7,110 nucleotides of DNA from the NCBI GenBank assembly GCA_015233755.1, contig JADFXA010000003.1:24698-31807 (forward strand). The letters run 5' to 3'. The position numbers were made by a program, and so were the translations under genes. The notes beneath the pieces were generated by a model. It was not told the origin of the DNA. It searched no databases and saw only the letters and a program-made list of their open reading frames with translations. Shown here piece by piece: positions 5,228 through 7,110 of the stretch. The DNA comes from Desulfamplus sp. (GTDB taxonomy: Bacteria > Desulfobacterota > Desulfobacteria > Desulfobacterales > Desulfobacteraceae). The number at the start of each line of letters is the position of its first letter. Positions within the stretch are counted from its first letter, which is position 1.

Positions 5228-5256
5228 TTGGAGTCATCAAGTTTTTTTTATAAAAT
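5228..5256 (+). promoter_or_regulatory. Probable sigma-70-type promoter of pgi
   Basis: TTGGAG (5228-5233, three of six to consensus), a 17-bp spacer rich in T, then TAAAAT (5251-5256, five of six). Initiation would fall near 5263, giving a leader of about 38 nt before the pgi ATG at 5301. The -10 and spacing are good; the -35 is weak. Confidence 0.45.
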
Positions 5257-5289
5257 TTTCAGATTGCTATCGAGTGATCAAATTAAAGT

Positions 5290-5294
5290 GGGAG
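5290..5294 (+). promoter_or_regulatory. Ribosome binding site deciding the pgi start at 5301
   Basis: GGGAG with 6 nt to the ATG at 5301. The longer frame from GTG at 5274 lacks a comparable site. The protein from 5301 begins MLKSINPTETQSW, which matches the usual N-terminus of long-type Pgi (MKNINPTQTAAW in E. coli). Confidence 0.7.
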
Positions 5295-5300
5295 ATGGTT

Positions 5301-7007
5301 ATGCTCAAATCTATCAATCCAACAGAGACTCAAAGCTGGAAAAGGCTTACAGAACATTATAAAATTATGAAAGATCTTAAGATGAAAGAGTTGTTTGCAA
5401 AAGAGCCAAATCGTTTTGAAAATTTTTCGATAAGATGGAATGAAATTTTGATCGATTTTTCAAAAAATATTATAACAGATGAGACGCTTACGCTTTTGCG
5501 GCAATTAGCAGTTGAAGTTGATCTTAATGATGCTATCAATAAAATGTATTCTGGAGAAAAGATAAATGGAACAGAGAATAGAGCTGTTCTTCATATTGCA
5601 CTTAGAAATTTATCTAATACCCCGATAATATTTGAGGGAAGAGATGTAATGGCTGATGTGAACAGAGTTCTTACTCAAATTGAAGATTTCTCAGAAAAGG
5701 TTAGATCAGGAGAGTGGAAAGGCTGCACAGGAAAACCAATTAAAAACATTGTAAATATTGGGATTGGTGGGTCAGATTTAGGACCTCTTATGGTTACAGA
5801 GTGCTTAAAGCCATATATTAATAGAGATTTATCTATCTATTTTGTCTCTAATATAGATGGAACACACATTATTGAGACGCTGCGCAAAGTCGATCCTGAA
5901 ACTACTCTTTTTCTTATCGCATCCAAAACCTTTACAACACTTGAGACGATGACCAATGCCCATACTGCAAGAAGATGGTTTCTTGATTATGCAGGTAGTG
6001 ATCATAAAGATATTAGGTATCACTTTGCCGCTATCTCAACTAATGGCCATGCTGTTGAAAAATTTGGTATTTCTCCTGAAAATATGTTTGAATTTTGGGA
6101 CTGGGTGGGAGGGCGATATTCTCTTTGGTCAGCTATAGGCCTTTCCATTGCCTGTGCAATTGGCTTTAACAACTTCAAAGAGCTGCTTGCCGGTGCTCAC
6201 GAAATGGATAACCATTTTAGAACCACTCCATTTGATAAAAATATCCCTGTAATTCTTGGATTAATTGGTATTTGGTATATTAATTTTTTTGGAGCAAAGA
6301 CAGAGGCAATTCTCCCTTATGATCAATATATGCACAGATTCCCAGCTTATTTTCAACAAGGAAACATGGAGAGTAACGGTAAATCAGTTGATAGAGAAGG
6401 TAAAAAAGTTAGTTACGCTACAGGTCCAGTTATCTGGGGAGAACAAGGCACAAACGGACAGCACGCATTTTATCAACTTATCCATCAAGGTAACCAGATT
6501 ATTCCAGCAGATTTTCTTGCTCCAGCAATCAGCCATAATCCTGTAGGGGATCATCACAAAATCCTTTTATCAAATTTTTTTGCCCAGACAGAAGCTCTTT
6601 TAAATGGCAAAGATATTGGAACAGTTGTTAAAGAGATGAGAGCTGAAGGTAAAAGTGATGACGAAATTAATAAAGTTGCACCTCACAAAGCATTTGATGG
6701 AAACAAACCGACAAATTCAATCTTGTTTAAAAAGCTCACTCCCAAAACACTTGGAAGCCTTATTGCTATGTATGAGCATAAAATATTTGTTCAAGGAGTT
6801 ATCTGGAATATTTTTAGTTTTGATCAGTGGGGAGTTGAGCTTGGAAAAGAACTTGCCACAAAGATTCTTGCAGAACTTGAAAAAGATGATCTCCCACCAT
6901 TAAACATCAATATTAATCCTCACCTTTCCGATTCAAAAGATAATAGTGCAATCCACGACAGCTCAACAAATGGACTTATAAATACATTCAAATCTATGCT
7001 TATGTGA
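5301..7007 (+). CDS. pgi: Glucose-6-phosphate isomerase
   Basis: A 568-residue cytoplasmic enzyme that interconverts glucose 6-phosphate and fructose 6-phosphate in glycolysis and gluconeogenesis. It is of the long proteobacterial type (E. coli has 549 residues) and is strongly similar throughout: NIGIGGSDLGP, VSNIDGTH and ASKTFTTLETMTNAH build the sugar-phosphate site. DWVGGRYSLWSAIG (267-280) and FDQWGVELGK (507-516) are the two family signatures. Catalytic residues from the E. coli enzyme (E355, H386, K514) correspond to E357 in NMESNGK, H388 in NGQHAFY and K516. Between KDD and HDSSTNGLI near the C-terminus there is an extra stretch of about 17 residues (PPLNININPHLSDSKDNSA region). The chosen start is the ATG at 5301; a GTG at 5274 would add nine residues without a good ribosome site. 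It appears to be a single-gene unit with its own promoter and a terminator overlapping its stop codon. Confidence 0.95.
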   Translation: MLKSINPTETQSWKRLTEHYKIMKDLKMKELFAKEPNRFENFSIRWNEILIDFSKNIITDETLTLLRQLAVEVDLNDAINKMYSGEKINGTENRAVLHIALRNLSNTPIIFEGRDVMADVNRVLTQIEDFSEKVRSGEWKGCTGKPIKNIVNIGIGGSDLGPLMVTECLKPYINRDLSIYFVSNIDGTHIIETLRKVDPETTLFLIASKTFTTLETMTNAHTARRWFLDYAGSDHKDIRYHFAAISTNGHAVEKFGISPENMFEFWDWVGGRYSLWSAIGLSIACAIGFNNFKELLAGAHEMDNHFRTTPFDKNIPVILGLIGIWYINFFGAKTEAILPYDQYMHRFPAYFQQGNMESNGKSVDREGKKVSYATGPVIWGEQGTNGQHAFYQLIHQGNQIIPADFLAPAISHNPVGDHHKILLSNFFAQTEALLNGKDIGTVVKEMRAEGKSDDEINKVAPHKAFDGNKPTNSILFKKLTPKTLGSLIAMYEHKIFVQGVIWNIFSFDQWGVELGKELATKILAELEKDDLPPLNININPHLSDSKDNSAIHDSSTNGLINTFKSMLM

Positions 7008-7025
7008 AACAAGCATAGATTTTTT
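6990..7025 (+). terminator. Rho-independent terminator of pgi overlapping its stop codon
   Basis: A perfect 12-bp stem has arms 6990-7001 (AAATCTATGCTT) and 7011-7022 with a 9-nt loop that contains the pgi TGA (7005-7007). The descending arm runs into a T6 tract (7020-7025). The stem is AT-rich apart from CTATGC, so its strength is moderate. Downstream, TTTTTTAAAAAAA could let it act weakly in the opposite direction. Confidence 0.65.
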
Positions 7026-7049
7026 AAAAAAATCAACTTAATAAAAAAA

Positions 7050-7110
7050 ATGTTATATTTGCTATTGCTTTTACATTTATCTTTTGCTATTTTTTACACA
7101 GTGATGTTAT
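7050..7110 (+). CDS. Possible start of a hydrophobic protein, cut by the right edge (doubtful)
   Basis: An ATG at 7050 opens a frame still open at the window end (20 codons), reading MLYLLLLLHLSFAIFYTVML, which looks like a membrane segment or signal anchor. No ribosome site precedes it; only an A-tract is present, and T-rich DNA readily produces Leu/Phe-rich frames by chance. Confidence 0.2.
   Translation, partial: MLYLLLLLHLSFAIFYTVML

Larger units (their letters stand above)
4924..5300. other. Divergent intergenic region between the Fe-S/aldehyde oxidoreductase operon and pgi
   Basis: Contains the leader and -24/-12 element of the minus-strand operon, a 10-bp perfect palindrome ATTCATGAAT (5096-5105) about 42 bp upstream of the -24 element that could be an operator, a possible small ORF (5100-5213), and a plausible sigma-70 promoter for pgi (5228-5256). 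No riboswitch or RNA gene was recognised. Confidence 0.6.

Noticed and set aside
5211..5260. Selenocysteine insertion at TGA 5211-5213
   Set aside because: No stem-loop of the bacterial SECIS type is visible just after the TGA; kept only as a note on the small ORF.
5274..5300. Nine extra N-terminal codons of pgi from a GTG start
   Set aside because: The ATG at 5301 has GGGAG at ideal spacing and its product lines up with the known Pgi N-terminus; the GTG has no comparable ribosome site.

Overview
The window looks like a piece of an AT-rich (clearly below 50% GC), anaerobic bacterial chromosome. The best guess is a sulfate-reducing or related Desulfobacterota. The reasons are an MttB-superfamily (methylamine/betaine) methyltransferase, a tungsten-type aldehyde ferredoxin oxidoreductase with its polyferredoxin subunit, a sigma-54 activator of the RocR-like PAS/AAA+/Fis type, and a long proteobacterial-type glucose-6-phosphate isomerase rather than the short form usual in Firmicutes. 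This placement is inference; no rRNA or other phylogenetic marker is present.

Layout. (1) 1-521, minus strand: N-terminal 173 residues of an MttB-family methyltransferase, starting at a TTG and running off the left edge. (2) 522-856: AT-rich divergent intergenic region with a candidate sigma-54 promoter facing the methyltransferase gene and several short repeats that could be activator sites. (3) 857-2471, plus strand: a sigma-54 enhancer-binding regulator broken by a one-base insertion near 2024. The PAS-AAA+ part is in one frame and the Fis-type DNA-binding part in the next. (4) 4923 to 2519, minus strand: a two-gene operon of a four-cluster [4Fe-4S] protein followed after 2 nt by the aldehyde ferredoxin oxidoreductase. 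A candidate sigma-54 promoter lies at 5040-5055, and the operon ends in a strong hairpin terminator inside the 3' end of the convergent regulator gene. (5) 4924-5300: intergenic region with the aor promoter, a possible 37-codon small ORF and a likely pgi promoter. (6) 5301-7007, plus strand: pgi, ending in a terminator that overlaps its stop codon. (7) 7023-7110: mostly unassigned, with a doubtful start of a hydrophobic ORF at the right edge.

How the parts may fit. The two minus-strand units flanking the regulator both have a GG-N10-GC element upstream. The two elements match each other at 11 of 14 positions (both GGTAT near -24, TTTGC near -12). The simplest reading is a small regulon in which the sigma-54 activator controls corrinoid-dependent demethylation (MttB-like) and aldehyde oxidation (AOR plus Fe-S subunit). 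The regulator reading frame is interrupted in this sequence, so either the circuit has recently been lost, the sequence has an error, or decoding is unusual. pgi is a housekeeping gene with its own signals and is probably unrelated.

No CRISPR array, tRNA, rRNA, insertion sequence or attachment site was seen. The most interesting points are the frameshifted regulator, the paired sigma-54-like promoters, the aor Fe-S subunit without a visible flavin subunit, and the terminator embedded in the regulator's coding end.
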